DNA of 64,000 nt, taken from assembly GCF_965284335.1 (NCBI RefSeq), contig NZ_OZ260076.1, one strand, 5' to 3'. The stretch comes from Tabrizicola_A sp965284335 (GTDB lineage: Bacteria > Pseudomonadota > Alphaproteobacteria > Rhodobacterales > Rhodobacteraceae). A program made the position numbers and the translations under genes. Shown piece by piece: positions 1 to 8,097 of the stretch; positions within the stretch are counted from its first letter, which is position 1, and each line of letters begins with the position of its first letter. The notes under the pieces are model-generated. The model worked only from the letters and a program-made list of their open reading frames with translations. It was not told the DNA's origin and searched no databases.

Positions 1-579
1 ACGCTGACTTGGCCCATTTTGCGCGCGATCAAGAAGCGGCATGGCCCTGTGGCCTTGATCCATGTCGATGCCCATGCCGATATCAATGACACGATGTTCG
101 GGGAAAAGGTTGCCCATGGCTGTCCTTTCCGCCGCGCTTGGGAAGACGGCTGTCTGCAAAATGACAAGGTCTTCCAGATCGGGCTGCGCGGCACGGGCTA
201 TTCCCCGGATGATTTCGACTGGGGGCGTCGCAATGGCTGGACGGTGGTTCAGGCCGAAGAGTGCTGGCACAAGTCGTTAAAGCCCTTGATGGCTGAAATC
301 CGCGCCAAGATTGGCGATACGCCCTGCTATTTGAGCTATGATGTCGACAGTCTAGATCCGGCTTTTGCCCCCGGCACGGGCACGGTCGAGCCGGGCGGGC
401 TGACCATATGGCAAGGGCTTGAGATAGTGCGCGGTGCGGCGGGGTTGAATTTGGTCGGCGGCGATCTGGTGGAGGTGTCGCCGCCCTATGACCCGTCGGG
501 AAATACCGCGCTGATCGGGGCCAATCTGCTTTATGAGATGCTTTGCGTTCTGCCGGGTGTGCCGCAGGGGGTGCGGTAG
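1..579 (+). CDS. speB: Agmatinase / ureohydrolase family, C-terminal part
   Basis: This is the 3' end of a ureohydrolase gene; the reading frame is open to base 1 and 192 residues are visible. Agmatinases hydrolyse agmatine to putrescine and urea with two Mn ions. Both metal-binding signatures are present: HVDAHAD at visible residues 21-27 and SYDVDSLDP near residue 112, followed by the PGTGT turn. The sequence resembles agmatinase more than arginase, but guanidinobutyrase or guanidinopropionase cannot be excluded without the N-terminus. The stop lies only 4 bp from the stop of the convergent fliG, leaving no room for a separate terminator. Confidence 0.85.
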   Translation, partial: TLTWPILRAIKKRHGPVALIHVDAHADINDTMFGEKVAHGCPFRRAWEDGCLQNDKVFQIGLRGTGYSPDDFDWGRRNGWTVVQAEECWHKSLKPLMAEIRAKIGDTPCYLSYDVDSLDPAFAPGTGTVEPGGLTIWQGLEIVRGAAGLNLVGGDLVEVSPPYDPSGNTALIGANLLYEMLCVLPGVPQGVR

Positions 580-583
580 CACG

Positions 584-1660
584 TCAGTCTTCCTCGGTGA
601 TCAGCACCACTTCGCCCGCAGCCTCAAGCTGACGCACGGCGGTGATGATGGCTGACATTGCCACCTCGCCGTCCTTTTCCTTGACCTTGCCACGGCTGGC
701 CATTTCTTCGCGCAGGCCCGTTGCCATGCGTTGCGATATATTGGCCAAAATGAATTCGGCGGCTTCCGCCTCGGCGCTGTTGGATTGGGCGGCAGTCAGG
801 GCGGTGACCAGAACGGGTTGATCGACCAGACGGATCACCTTGGGCACATCGCGGGCGGCCAGACGGGTGGGCAGATGGACAAAGGTGAAAATCGCCTTGC
901 GCACCTGGGCGGCAAAGCTGGCATCTTCCGCCTCAAGCCCGGCAAGCACCTCATCGCGGGTCTGGGCACCCGAGACGTTCAAAATCGCGCCCACCCGCTC
1001 CACCGGTCCATTGTCAAAGGCGCGGGGCGGCTGTGCATCAAGTTGCGTGACCAAGGCCGCGCCAATCCGGCGCACGGTTTCGGGGTCAACATTGCCGGTG
1101 AGTGAAACCGCATAAGCCACCCGCCGCGCCTTTTCGCCGGGCAGCTTGCCCAAAAGCTCCGCCGATCGCGCCACAGGCAGCTTTGACAGCATGACAGCGG
1201 CCACCTCGATGCTTTCCTCTTCCAGCACTGGAATCAATCGCTCAATCGGCAGCGCCGTCAGGCGATCCCACGGATCGGCCTTGGCGCTGGCCCCAGCCAA
1301 ACGGCGCAAGCGGCTGGCAGCATTGGTGGAAATATGGCCATCCATCACCTGAAGCGCGCCTTCGATCCCGCCGGGAAAGGCAAGACCAACCTGTTCCAAT
1401 TCGGACAAAAACTCATCCACCACCTGCGCCAAGGTGGTGCGATCAACCAAGCGCATCTGGCCAATCTGCTCAGTCAAGGCGGCCTGCATATGATCTGGCA
1501 GTTTGGCCAAGGGCAATGCCGCCCCCTCGGCCAAGAGGAAGCGCACAATCACGGCCGCTTTTTCCCGAGGTGCCAAAGCCCGTGGACGCGGCGCTGGCAT
1601 GCCAGACTGACCAATCGACCGCGCCTCACGCCCGACAGGCATCATCTGTTCCGCCGCCAT
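584..1660 (-). CDS. fliG: Flagellar motor switch protein FliG, divergent
   Basis: The 358-residue product fits the FliG length and three-domain plan. The N-domain (about 30-110) begins EKAAVIVRFLL. The middle domain (about 130-220) contains LTALPIERLIPVLEEES. The C-terminal domain (about 240-355) has FVHLPTRLAARDVPKVIRLV and the ISQRMATGLREEMASRG helix. FliG links the MS ring to the stator through its charged C-terminal helix. The middle-domain EHPQ motif that binds FliM in canonical FliG is replaced here by EEES. A GGGGG Shine-Dalgarno five bases before the ATG supports the start. No other flagellar gene lies in the window, so it is a stand-alone copy here; the main flagellar cluster would be elsewhere. 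Confidence 0.85.
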   Translation of the reverse strand: MAAEQMMPVGREARSIGQSGMPAPRPRALAPREKAAVIVRFLLAEGAALPLAKLPDHMQAALTEQIGQMRLVDRTTLAQVVDEFLSELEQVGLAFPGGIEGALQVMDGHISTNAASRLRRLAGASAKADPWDRLTALPIERLIPVLEEESIEVAAVMLSKLPVARSAELLGKLPGEKARRVAYAVSLTGNVDPETVRRIGAALVTQLDAQPPRAFDNGPVERVGAILNVSGAQTRDEVLAGLEAEDASFAAQVRKAIFTFVHLPTRLAARDVPKVIRLVDQPVLVTALTAAQSNSAEAEAAEFILANISQRMATGLREEMASRGKVKEKDGEVAMSAIITAVRQLEAAGEVVLITEED

Positions 1661-1748
1661 GACAACCCCCTGTGCGAATCTCCGGTCGCTGCCGGATCAG
1701 GGAGCAGATTGGCAGGCCATGATTAACAAGGCCTTGCCAGATGTTATG

Positions 1749-1913
1749 TCACGCGGAAGGTTTCGGCGTGCAGGTATGGTTTTTATCATCCCAGGTCATG
1801 CCCTCGGCACAACTCATTTTAATTTTCTCTCCGCTACAGCCTTGGGCAAAAGCGGCACCAGCTACGGCAACTTGTGCAAGCGAAAGAACGGCAAGGATCG
1901 TCAAGGGTTTCAT
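1749..1913 (-). CDS. Small secreted Cys-containing protein, unknown function
   Basis: The product is 54 residues. It has a clear Sec signal peptide (MKPLT then a hydrophobic core, ending AGAAFAQ) and a mature part of about 30 residues with three Cys. The pattern GMTWDDKNHTCTPKPSA is loosely like a small chitin-binding or 'CBM14-like' motif, though this is only a resemblance. AAAGGAG sits five bases before the ATG at 1911-1913 and decides this start over an in-frame ATG 33 bases upstream. I do not recognise the family. It lies between fliG and purB, all on the minus strand. Confidence 0.65.
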   Translation of the reverse strand: MKPLTILAVLSLAQVAVAGAAFAQGCSGEKIKMSCAEGMTWDDKNHTCTPKPSA

Positions 1914-2031
1914 GCAATCTCCTTTACCTAAGGGCCGACGCACCACGCGACGGCACTGGGTAAAGGTAGCACAATTTTCACCACAGATGCGGCGAAGTCA
2001 TCACAAAGCCGTGATGCCCAAGGCCACCTGC

Positions 2032-3336
2032 TTAGCTGCCAAACACCCGGGCAAAGATCGTGTCGACATGTTTGGTGTGATAGCCAAGGTCGAACTTCTC
2101 TTCGATCTCGGCCGGTGACAGGGCAGCGGTCACCTCGGCATCGCCCAAAAGCTCGGTCTTGAAATCGGCACCGTTCTCCCAAACCTTCATGGCATTGCGC
2201 TGCACAAGCCGATAGCTGTCCTCGCGGCTGACGCCGGCCTGTGTCAGGGCCAAAAGAACGCGCTGGCTCATCACCAATCCTTTGAATTGGTTCATGTTTT
2301 TCAGGCAGTTTTCAGGATAGACCACCAGCTTTTCGATCAACCCCGCCAGACGGTGCAGGGCAAAATCCAGCGTGATGGTGGTGTCAGGGCCAATCGCACG
2401 CTCCACGCTGGAATGGCTGATATCGCGTTCATGCCAGAGTGCCACATTTTCCAAGGCGGGGATGACGGACATGCGCACCAGACGCGCAAGTCCTGTCAGG
2501 TTTTCCGACAACACCGGATTGCGTTTGTGCGGCATCGCGGACGAGCCCTTTTGGCCGGGGCTGAAAAACTCTTCGGCCTCCAACACTTCGGTGCGCTGCA
2601 TGTGGCGGATTTCGATGGCGATGTTTTCAATCGAACTGGCGATGACGCCAAGGGTCGCAAAAAACATCGCATGACGGTCGCGCGGGATGACTTGGGTGCT
2701 GATCGGCTCGGGGATCAGGCCCATTTGGGCGCAGACATGCTCTTCCACGGCAGGATCAATATTGGCGAATGTGCCGACCGCGCCCGAAATCGCCCCGGTG
2801 CGGATTTCGTCGCGCGCATTGACCAATCGCGCCCGGCCCCGCGCCATTTCGGCGTAAAAGCGGGCAAAGGTCAGGCCCATCGTGGTCGGCTCGGCATGGA
2901 TGCCATGACTGCGCCCGATGCGAACGGTGTCCTTATGTTCATAGGCGCGGCTTTTCAGGGCCGTCAGCACCCGGTCCATACCTTGCAGCAAAAGATCGGT
3001 GGCGCGGACCAGTTGGATGTTCAAGGTGGTGTCTAGAACGTCCGAGCTGGTCATGCCTTGATGCACAAAGCGCGCATCCTCACTACCGATATGCTCGGCC
3101 AAATGGGTGAGAAAAGCGATAACGTCATGCTTTGTGACCGCCTCGATCTCATCAATCCGTGCGACGTCAAAGGTGACATCGCGGGCTTTCCAAACTGCTT
3201 CGGCATTGGCCTTTGGGATCACGCCCAAGGCAGCCTGCGCGTCGCAGGCGTGGGCCTCGATCTCATACCAGATCTTGAATTTTGTCTGCGGCTCCCAGAT
3301 GGCAACCATGTCGGGGCGGGAATAGCGGGGGATCAT
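2032..3336 (-). CDS. purB: Adenylosuccinate lyase
   Basis: The 434-residue product has the length and sequence of bacterial PurB. It cleaves SAICAR and adenylosuccinate, releasing fumarate, in purine synthesis. The fumarase/aspartase signature is intact (GSSAMPHKRNP). So are the catalytic-region motifs TSSDVLDT and GRSHGIHAEPTT (His after SHG). The start chosen is MIPRYSRPDM, as in relatives; the frame continues 28 codons upstream without family resemblance. A weak CTGAGG Shine-Dalgarno precedes it. The gene is monocistronic as far as seen, with a long repeat-bearing region upstream. Confidence 0.95.
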   Translation of the reverse strand: MIPRYSRPDMVAIWEPQTKFKIWYEIEAHACDAQAALGVIPKANAEAVWKARDVTFDVARIDEIEAVTKHDVIAFLTHLAEHIGSEDARFVHQGMTSSDVLDTTLNIQLVRATDLLLQGMDRVLTALKSRAYEHKDTVRIGRSHGIHAEPTTMGLTFARFYAEMARGRARLVNARDEIRTGAISGAVGTFANIDPAVEEHVCAQMGLIPEPISTQVIPRDRHAMFFATLGVIASSIENIAIEIRHMQRTEVLEAEEFFSPGQKGSSAMPHKRNPVLSENLTGLARLVRMSVIPALENVALWHERDISHSSVERAIGPDTTITLDFALHRLAGLIEKLVVYPENCLKNMNQFKGLVMSQRVLLALTQAGVSREDSYRLVQRNAMKVWENGADFKTELLGDAEVTAALSPAEIEEKFDLGYHTKHVDTIFARVFGS

Positions 3337-3428
3337 GATGGACCTCAGGCAGGGCAAGGAAAGCTTGCTGTCGCATAGACCGCATGGCAGCAGGGTGCAA
3401 GCGCCTGCGCCTTTGACCAAGCGCGTCA

Positions 3429-3498
3429 GGGGGCCATTCTGCCCCCCTCGCCCCTTTGGGGCTCACCCCCTTGAGGATATTTGCCGCCACATTGAAGG
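3429..3498 (+). repeat. Composite hairpin element, copy A
   Basis: The order is a GGGGGCC/GGCCCCC-type hairpin with CTGCCCCC, a short CCCC-TTT-GGGG hairpin, then the conserved tail CACCCCC-GAGGATATTT-GCC-ACATTGAAGG (with an extra TT in this copy). The same plan appears at 3641-3709 and 33989-34066, and a variant at 9676-9749. Confidence 0.75.
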
Positions 3499-3640
3499 CC
3501 AGAGATCCGAACGTGGGCAACCGCGCCTCGGGCCTCAGAGGGGAGGGGGAAGCGCGGCGCCTTCAACGTGGGCGGTCATCGGGATCCCTCCCTGTACCGC
3601 AGTCTGATCATGGCAGCTTGAGGTTAAGAAATTGCTAATG

Positions 3641-3709
3641 CCTTCAATGTGGCGGCAAATATCCTCGGGGGTGAGGCGCGGCACGCGCCGAGGGGGCAGA
3701 AAGCCCCCT
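3641..3709 (-). repeat. Composite hairpin element, copy B (inverted)
   Basis: Read on the minus strand: AGGGGGCTTTCTGCCCCCT hairpin, a GGCGCG-TGC-CGCGCC hairpin, then CACCCCCGAGGATATTT and GCCGCCACATTGAAGG. The tail is nearly identical to copy A in the opposite orientation. It starts about 60 bp past the dddP stop and may act as a terminator or mRNA 3' end for dddP (inference). Confidence 0.75.
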
Positions 3710-3769
3710 GCGACATTTGGTATCGGCACCCGATGACCGACGAGGCGCCGAAGGCGCGACGAGGAGGGG

Positions 3770-5110
3770 TCAGTGGCCCATCAATCGTTCATCAAAGGGA
3801 TATTTCGTCAGGTTCTCGCAGCCGCTGTCCGTGATCAGCACCTGATCTTCCAGCTTGATTGAAAAATCCCCACCCTCGGGTGAAATCAGCGCCTCGACAC
3901 AGAGCACCATGCCGGGCTCCAAGATTGCATCAAAGGCGCCTTCGGTCCAGCCGTCGGGATAGGTCACATAGGGCCATTCATCGCACAATCCGACCCCATG
4001 CATTTTGCAGGAGTATTTCTGCTTCCAGTAAAGGTCGTCCAGCTGGTGGCCGCCAAACACCAGTTCCTTGATCGAAACGCCGGGTTTCAGACGCGCCTGA
4101 TGGTCGCGGATATGGTCAAGCCCGTGGTGGAAGGCCGAGACCATGGCATTCGTCGGGCGCTGATCGCCCACCCACCAAGTGCGTGAGATGTCGATGCAAA
4201 AGCCGTAGGCGCCGATCAGATCGGTATCGAAGGCAACGATCTCGTTCGGCTGCACGATGCGCGGACCACATTCCTGAAACCAGGGGTTGGTGCGCGGGCC
4301 CGAGGCCAGAAGCCGGGTTTCGATCCATTCGCCGCCGCGCTTGATATTGGCCTTATGGAGTTCCGACCAGATGTCGTCCTCGCTCATGCCGCCTTTTGGC
4401 ACGCCCTCGCGCGTTGCGCGTTCCATCTCGGCGATCCCGGCCTCGCAGGCGTGGTGGGCGCAGCGCATGGCCAAAATCTCATCCGGCCCCTTGATGGCGC
4501 GGACGCGTTCGGTGACCTCTTCACCTTCTTCCACCGTTAAGCCGATGGCCTCAAGCGCGCGCAAGCCGTGGACCATGATCTTGTCCACCGCGAGCCTGCG
4601 GTTCGATCCTGCATGTGCGCGCATCACCTCGTCGACCTGCTGGGCAAAGGCGGCGGCGGCCTCGCGCCCCTTGTCGCCGGTGGAGTTGTAAAAGAAGGTC
4701 GCGCCCGAGCGCAGTTCTTTCACCAGCGGGTTGAAGGTGACGAGGAAGGGCGAGTTCTTGTATTCCCACATCACCATATGGCCGTCGACGCACAAAAGGC
4801 AGGCGCGGAATGGGTTGTGGGTGTTCCACAGTTGCATGTTGGTGGTGTCGGTGGCGTAGCGGATGTTCAGCGGATCGAACATCAAAAGTCCGCCATAGTC
4901 GCGGTCGATCAGGCCTTGGGTCAGACGCTTCCAGCGATACTCCCGCATCCGCTCTAGGTTTGGGAGTGTCAGCCCTGCAGCCTCCCATTCGCGAAAGGCC
5001 AGTTGGGTCGGGCCGATTTCCACCCGGTTGTTGTCGTTCGGCGTGCCGTCGCCGAGGCGGTCGGCGCGGGTGGGGTCGATCTTGCGGCGGTCGCGGTGGA
5101 ATTCGGTCAT
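3770..5110 (-). CDS. dddP: DMSP lyase DddP (M24 metallopeptidase fold)
   Basis: DddP cleaves dimethylsulfoniopropionate to dimethyl sulfide and acrylate. The 446-residue product matches marine roseobacter DddP along its length, for example PNDNNRVEIGPTQLAF and MFDPLNIRYATDTTNMQLWN. The residues reported as metal ligands or catalytic in DddP all fall in place: Asp pair in FDTDL and Asp in CIDIS, His371 and Asp377 in HGVGLCD, Glu406 in CVEAL and Glu421 in KLEDQ. This separates it from ordinary Xaa-Pro dipeptidases of the same fold. The start is MTEFHRDRRK with GGAGAT seven bases upstream; an 11-codon upstream extension lacks support. It is divergent from the N-demethylase-like gene, sharing an 86-bp gap. 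Confidence 0.88.
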   Translation of the reverse strand: MTEFHRDRRKIDPTRADRLGDGTPNDNNRVEIGPTQLAFREWEAAGLTLPNLERMREYRWKRLTQGLIDRDYGGLLMFDPLNIRYATDTTNMQLWNTHNPFRACLLCVDGHMVMWEYKNSPFLVTFNPLVKELRSGATFFYNSTGDKGREAAAAFAQQVDEVMRAHAGSNRRLAVDKIMVHGLRALEAIGLTVEEGEEVTERVRAIKGPDEILAMRCAHHACEAGIAEMERATREGVPKGGMSEDDIWSELHKANIKRGGEWIETRLLASGPRTNPWFQECGPRIVQPNEIVAFDTDLIGAYGFCIDISRTWWVGDQRPTNAMVSAFHHGLDHIRDHQARLKPGVSIKELVFGGHQLDDLYWKQKYSCKMHGVGLCDEWPYVTYPDGWTEGAFDAILEPGMVLCVEALISPEGGDFSIKLEDQVLITDSGCENLTKYPFDERLMGH

Positions 5111-5196
5111 GGGCCATCTCCGAGGTTGCGCCATGCTTGCCATGGACGCGAGGCCCGGCTAGTCCAAGGGCGACGCCCTTTGTCGCAAGCGATGCC

Positions 5197-5988
5197 ATGA
5201 CCCAACCAATCCTGCAATCCCGCCTGCCTTTTGCCCCTTGGATGGACCCGCGCACGGCCCGTCTGCCGGGAGTTTTGCCGGTGGAGGGCGATGACTGGCT
5301 GCGGGTGGATGATGCCTTTGCCGGCCAGATGGCCGAGCGGGACCGACTTTTCGACGAAAAGTCTCAGATCGTGCATGCGATGTTGGAGACGGCGCGGCCC
5401 GCCGCAGAAGAGCTTTATGCCGCCGTACTGGCGCGGCTTGCGCGGACCGAGGGCTATGTCGTCGGCCCCGACGAGGTGCGTCGGCCTGATGGGGTGCGCG
5501 TCGCGCTGGACCCGGGGCAACCGATGAAAACGCTGGGTCGGTTGGTGCAGGAAGATCTGTGCCTGATGGAAAAGCCGGATCCGACCGCCGCAGAGCATGT
5601 CTTGACGGGCGCTGTCTTGTGCTTTCCGGCCAGCTGGTCCTTGTCCGAAAAGCTGGGGCGGCCCTTGATCGGCATTCACCGGCCGGTGCCGGATTACGAG
5701 GCCGAGATTGCGCGCCGGGTGCAGCGGCTTTTTGATGCGATCCGCCCCGAACAGCCGCTTTGGCGGATGAATTCGCTGGTCTACCGCGACCCGACCCTGC
5801 ATCAGCCCCGGCGCGAGAACGATCCGCGCGTTGACCGGCGTGGCGGCTCTTATGTGCGGGCGGAACGACAGACGCTGATACGGCTGCCGCAGACCCGGGC
5901 GGTGGTCTTTGCGATCCATACCTATGTGGTCGATATCGCCAGCCTGAGTGCCGAAGAACGGGCAGGGCTTGAGGAAGCGCGGCTCTAG
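5197..5988 (+). CDS. DUF3445 / heme-dependent oxidative N-demethylase-like protein
   Basis: The 263-residue product begins MTQPILQSRLPFAPWMDPR and carries motifs I associate with the DUF3445 family: VQEDLCLMEK, FPASWSLSEKLG, IHRPVP and LPQTRAVVFAIHTY. That family includes the heme-binding alpha subunit of oxidative N-demethylases acting on methylated amines. This assignment rests on family memory and the substrate is not readable from sequence. The partner subunits are not in the window. The gene is divergent from dddP. A 19-bp perfect palindrome (5345-5363, core TTTTCG-A-CGAAAA) lies inside its coding sequence. Confidence 0.7.
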   Translation: MTQPILQSRLPFAPWMDPRTARLPGVLPVEGDDWLRVDDAFAGQMAERDRLFDEKSQIVHAMLETARPAAEELYAAVLARLARTEGYVVGPDEVRRPDGVRVALDPGQPMKTLGRLVQEDLCLMEKPDPTAAEHVLTGAVLCFPASWSLSEKLGRPLIGIHRPVPDYEAEIARRVQRLFDAIRPEQPLWRMNSLVYRDPTLHQPRRENDPRVDRRGGSYVRAERQTLIRLPQTRAVVFAIHTYVVDIASLSAEERAGLEEARL

Positions 5989-6060
5989 CGGGCTCGTCGA
6001 GCGCTGCGCGCACTCCTCGCGCCGAGGCGTCAATGATGGTTCAAGCAAGGTCGAAATGAA

Positions 6061-6088
6061 AACGGGCCGCCCTGATGGGCGGCCCGTT
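6061..6088 (-). terminator. Rho-independent terminator of glnA
   Basis: An 11-bp perfect stem, AACGGGCCGCC paired with GGCGGCCCGTT, encloses a 6-nt loop. On the minus strand it is followed by TTCATTTC. It starts 17 bp after the glnA stop. Confidence 0.8.
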
Positions 6089-6105
6089 ATGCCGATCATA
6101 TCCGA

Positions 6106-7515
6106 TCAGCAGGAGTAGTACATTGCGTATTCCACCGGGTGGGGCGTGTGTTCGTAGGCGTAAACCTCTTCCCACTTCAGCGCCATATAGGCCTCCAGCT
6201 GCTCGCGCGAGAACACGCCGCCGGCCAGAAGGAAGTCCATGTCCTTTTCCAGCGACTCAAGCGCTTCGCGCAGCGAACCGCAAACGGTCGGGATTTCGGC
6301 CAGTTCCTCGGGGGGAAGATCGTAAAGGTCCTTATCCGAAGCCGGGCCCGGGTCGATCTTGTTCTTGATACCGTCAAGGCCGGCCATCAGAAGGGCTGCG
6401 AAGGCCAAATAGGGGTTCGCCGACGGATCGGGGAAACGGGCCTCAACGCGCTTGGCTTTCGGGCTTTCGGTCCACGGAATACGCACCGCGCCCGAGCGGT
6501 TGCGGGCCGAATAGGCCAGGAGAACCGGCGCTTCAAAGCCCGGGATCAGGCGCTTGTAGCTGTTGGTGCCGGGGTTCGTCAGCGCGTTCAGCGCCTTGGC
6601 ATGCTTGATGATGCCGCCGATGAACCACAGGGCCTCTTGGGAAAGGTCGGCATATTTGTCGCCCGCGAAGAGGGGCTTGCCGCCCTTCCAGATCGACATA
6701 TTGACGTGCATCCCCGAGCCGTTGTCGCCCTTCATGGGCTTGGGCATGAAGGTCACGGTCTTGCCATAGGCGTGGGCCACGTTGTGGATCACATACTTGT
6801 ATTTCTGGATGTTGTCGGCCTGTTCGACCAGACCCCCAAAGATCATCCCAAGTTCATGCTGGCAGGTGGCGACCTCATGGTGGTGCTTGTCCACCTTGAT
6901 GCCCATGCGCTTCATGGTGCTCAGCATTTCGCCGCGCAGGTCTTGGGCTTCGTCAATCGGGTTGACCGGGAAATAGCCGCCCTTGTGGGCTGCGCGGTGG
7001 CCCGAGTTGCCGCCTTCGAAGACGGTGTCGGTGTTCCACGAAGCCGCCTCGGCGTCGATCTCATAAGACACTTTGCGCGGCGATACCGAATAGCGCACGT
7101 CGTCGAAGATGAAGAATTCGGCCTCGGGGCCGAAATAGGCGGCATCGCCGATGCCGGACGATTTCATATAGGCTTCGGCCTTCTTGGCAATCTGACGAGG
7201 GCAGCGGTCATAGGCCTCGCCGGTGTCGGGCTCGACCACATCGCAATGGATGCAGAGGGTTTTTTCGGCATAGAAGGGGTCGATATAGACCGAGGTGGCA
7301 TCGGGCATCAGTTTCATGTCCGACTGGTCGATCGACTTCCAGCCCGCAATCGACGAGCCATCGAACATGAAGCCTTCTTCGAAGAAGTCCTCGTCGATGA
7401 TGTCGACGATCAGCGTGACGTGCTGAAGTTTGCCTTTGGGATCGGTGAAGCGGACATCGACGTATTCGATCTCCTCATCCTTGATCAGTTTCAGAGCTTT
7501 CGCGACTGCGCTCAT
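6106..7515 (-). CDS. glnA: Glutamine synthetase type I
   Basis: The 469-residue product is a dodecameric-type GSI that makes glutamine from glutamate, ammonia and ATP. Visible motifs are DGSSIAGW (about 54), the metal-binding GPEAEFF (about 131), GDNGSGMHVN, and SARNRSGAVRIP. The adenylylation-site tyrosine lies in DKDLYDLPP near residue 397, so post-translational control by GlnE is expected. Two adjacent ATGs exist; the second (7513-7515) is chosen because AAAGG lies eight bases upstream and relatives begin MSAV. It follows glnB by 76 bp on the same strand and is probably co-transcribed with it. A strong terminator follows. Confidence 0.96.
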   Translation of the reverse strand: MSAVAKALKLIKDEEIEYVDVRFTDPKGKLQHVTLIVDIIDEDFFEEGFMFDGSSIAGWKSIDQSDMKLMPDATSVYIDPFYAEKTLCIHCDVVEPDTGEAYDRCPRQIAKKAEAYMKSSGIGDAAYFGPEAEFFIFDDVRYSVSPRKVSYEIDAEAASWNTDTVFEGGNSGHRAAHKGGYFPVNPIDEAQDLRGEMLSTMKRMGIKVDKHHHEVATCQHELGMIFGGLVEQADNIQKYKYVIHNVAHAYGKTVTFMPKPMKGDNGSGMHVNMSIWKGGKPLFAGDKYADLSQEALWFIGGIIKHAKALNALTNPGTNSYKRLIPGFEAPVLLAYSARNRSGAVRIPWTESPKAKRVEARFPDPSANPYLAFAALLMAGLDGIKNKIDPGPASDKDLYDLPPEELAEIPTVCGSLREALESLEKDMDFLLAGGVFSREQLEAYMALKWEEVYAYEHTPHPVEYAMYYSC

Positions 7516-7561
7516 CATGCTGCCTTTCGGTTTGGGGTTTCGTTAGAATTGCGGCGCGACA

Positions 7562-7582
7562 CGAATTTTCGTCGAAAATTCG
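7562..7582. repeat. Perfect palindrome in glnB-glnA spacer
   Basis: Ten-base arms CGAATTTTCG and CGAAAATTCG surround one T. The core TTTTCGTCGAAAA resembles palindromes at 5345-5363 and 12978-12998. In the mRNA it would form a hairpin just after glnB and could set the glnB/glnA ratio by partial termination or RNA processing (inference). Confidence 0.65.
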
Positions 7583-7591
7583 GGTCTTTGG

Positions 7592-7930
7592 TTACACAGC
7601 GTCGTCACCGGTTTCGCCGGTGCGGATGCGGATGGCTTGTTCAACGGGAGATACAAAGATCTTTCCGTCACCGATCTTGTCGGTGCGGGCGGCGGAGATG
7701 ATCGCCTCGACTGCGGTGTCGACCATGTCATCGGTCAGGACGACCTCGATCTTCACCTTTGGCAGGAAATCGACGACATATTCGGCACCGCGATAAAGCT
7801 CGGTGTGGCCTTTTTGGCGGCCAAAACCTTTGACCTCGGTGACCGACAGCCCTTGAATTCCGGCTTCTTGCAGGGCCTCTTTGACTTCGTCCAGCTTGAA
7901 AGGCTTGATGATCGCTTCGATCTTTTTCAT
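7592..7930 (-). CDS. glnB: Nitrogen regulatory protein PII
   Basis: The 112-residue product is a full-length PII signal protein: MKKIEAIIKPFKLDEVKEAL at the start, the T-loop GHTELYRGAEYVVDFLPK with the uridylylation tyrosine at residue 51, and the ATP-site motif DGKIFVSPVEQAIRIRTGE. PII senses 2-oxoglutarate and ATP and controls GlnE/GlnD-dependent glutamine synthetase activity and NtrB. The start is the ATG at 7928-7930; the longer open frame upstream has no family resemblance. It precedes glnA, the usual alphaproteobacterial order. Confidence 0.96.
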   Translation of the reverse strand: MKKIEAIIKPFKLDEVKEALQEAGIQGLSVTEVKGFGRQKGHTELYRGAEYVVDFLPKVKIEVVLTDDMVDTAVEAIISAARTDKIGDGKIFVSPVEQAIRIRTGETGDDAV

Positions 7931-8037
7931 GGCCTTCTCCCTCATTTCACTCTGCGCTCTGTTCAGCACTTCCCTATGCTGGGAACAATTGGCTAGGCTG
8001 TGAGTTGCGGGCTTGGTGGGTTGATTTTCGCCCGTGT

Positions 8038-8072
8038 GCACAAAAAGTAGGCATTTAGGCACAAAAAGAGGC
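8038..8072. promoter_or_regulatory. Direct repeat in glnB-nnr divergent region
   Basis: GCACAAAAAGTAGGC (8038-8052) recurs as GCACAAAAAGAGGC (8059-8072), 21 bp apart, about two helical turns. It lies 25-60 bp before the nnr start and about 110-140 bp upstream of glnB. The spacing suits a pair of regulator sites on one DNA face, possibly for nitrogen control of glnB. No regulator can be named from sequence alone. Confidence 0.35.
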
Positions 8073-8097
8073 GAAATGTGAAAAGGGTGCCTGTAAA

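Larger units (their letters stand above)
3337..3769. other. Intergenic region purB-dddP with inverted repeat elements
   Basis: I see no convincing gene in these 433 bp. The region contains two oppositely oriented copies of the composite hairpin repeat (3429-3498 and 3641-3709). Their matching tails form an inverted repeat of about 35 bp around a 142-bp centre. A minus-strand reading of 14 codons (3577-3535) has a GGGAGG upstream, but I could not support it as a gene. The purB promoter must lie in this stretch; I could not identify a firm -35/-10 pair. Confidence 0.6.

Noticed and set aside
3535..3729. 64-codon minus-strand frame in the purB-dddP gap
   Set aside because: Its first half only translates repeat copy B (TPEDICRHIEG), and no protein family is visible.
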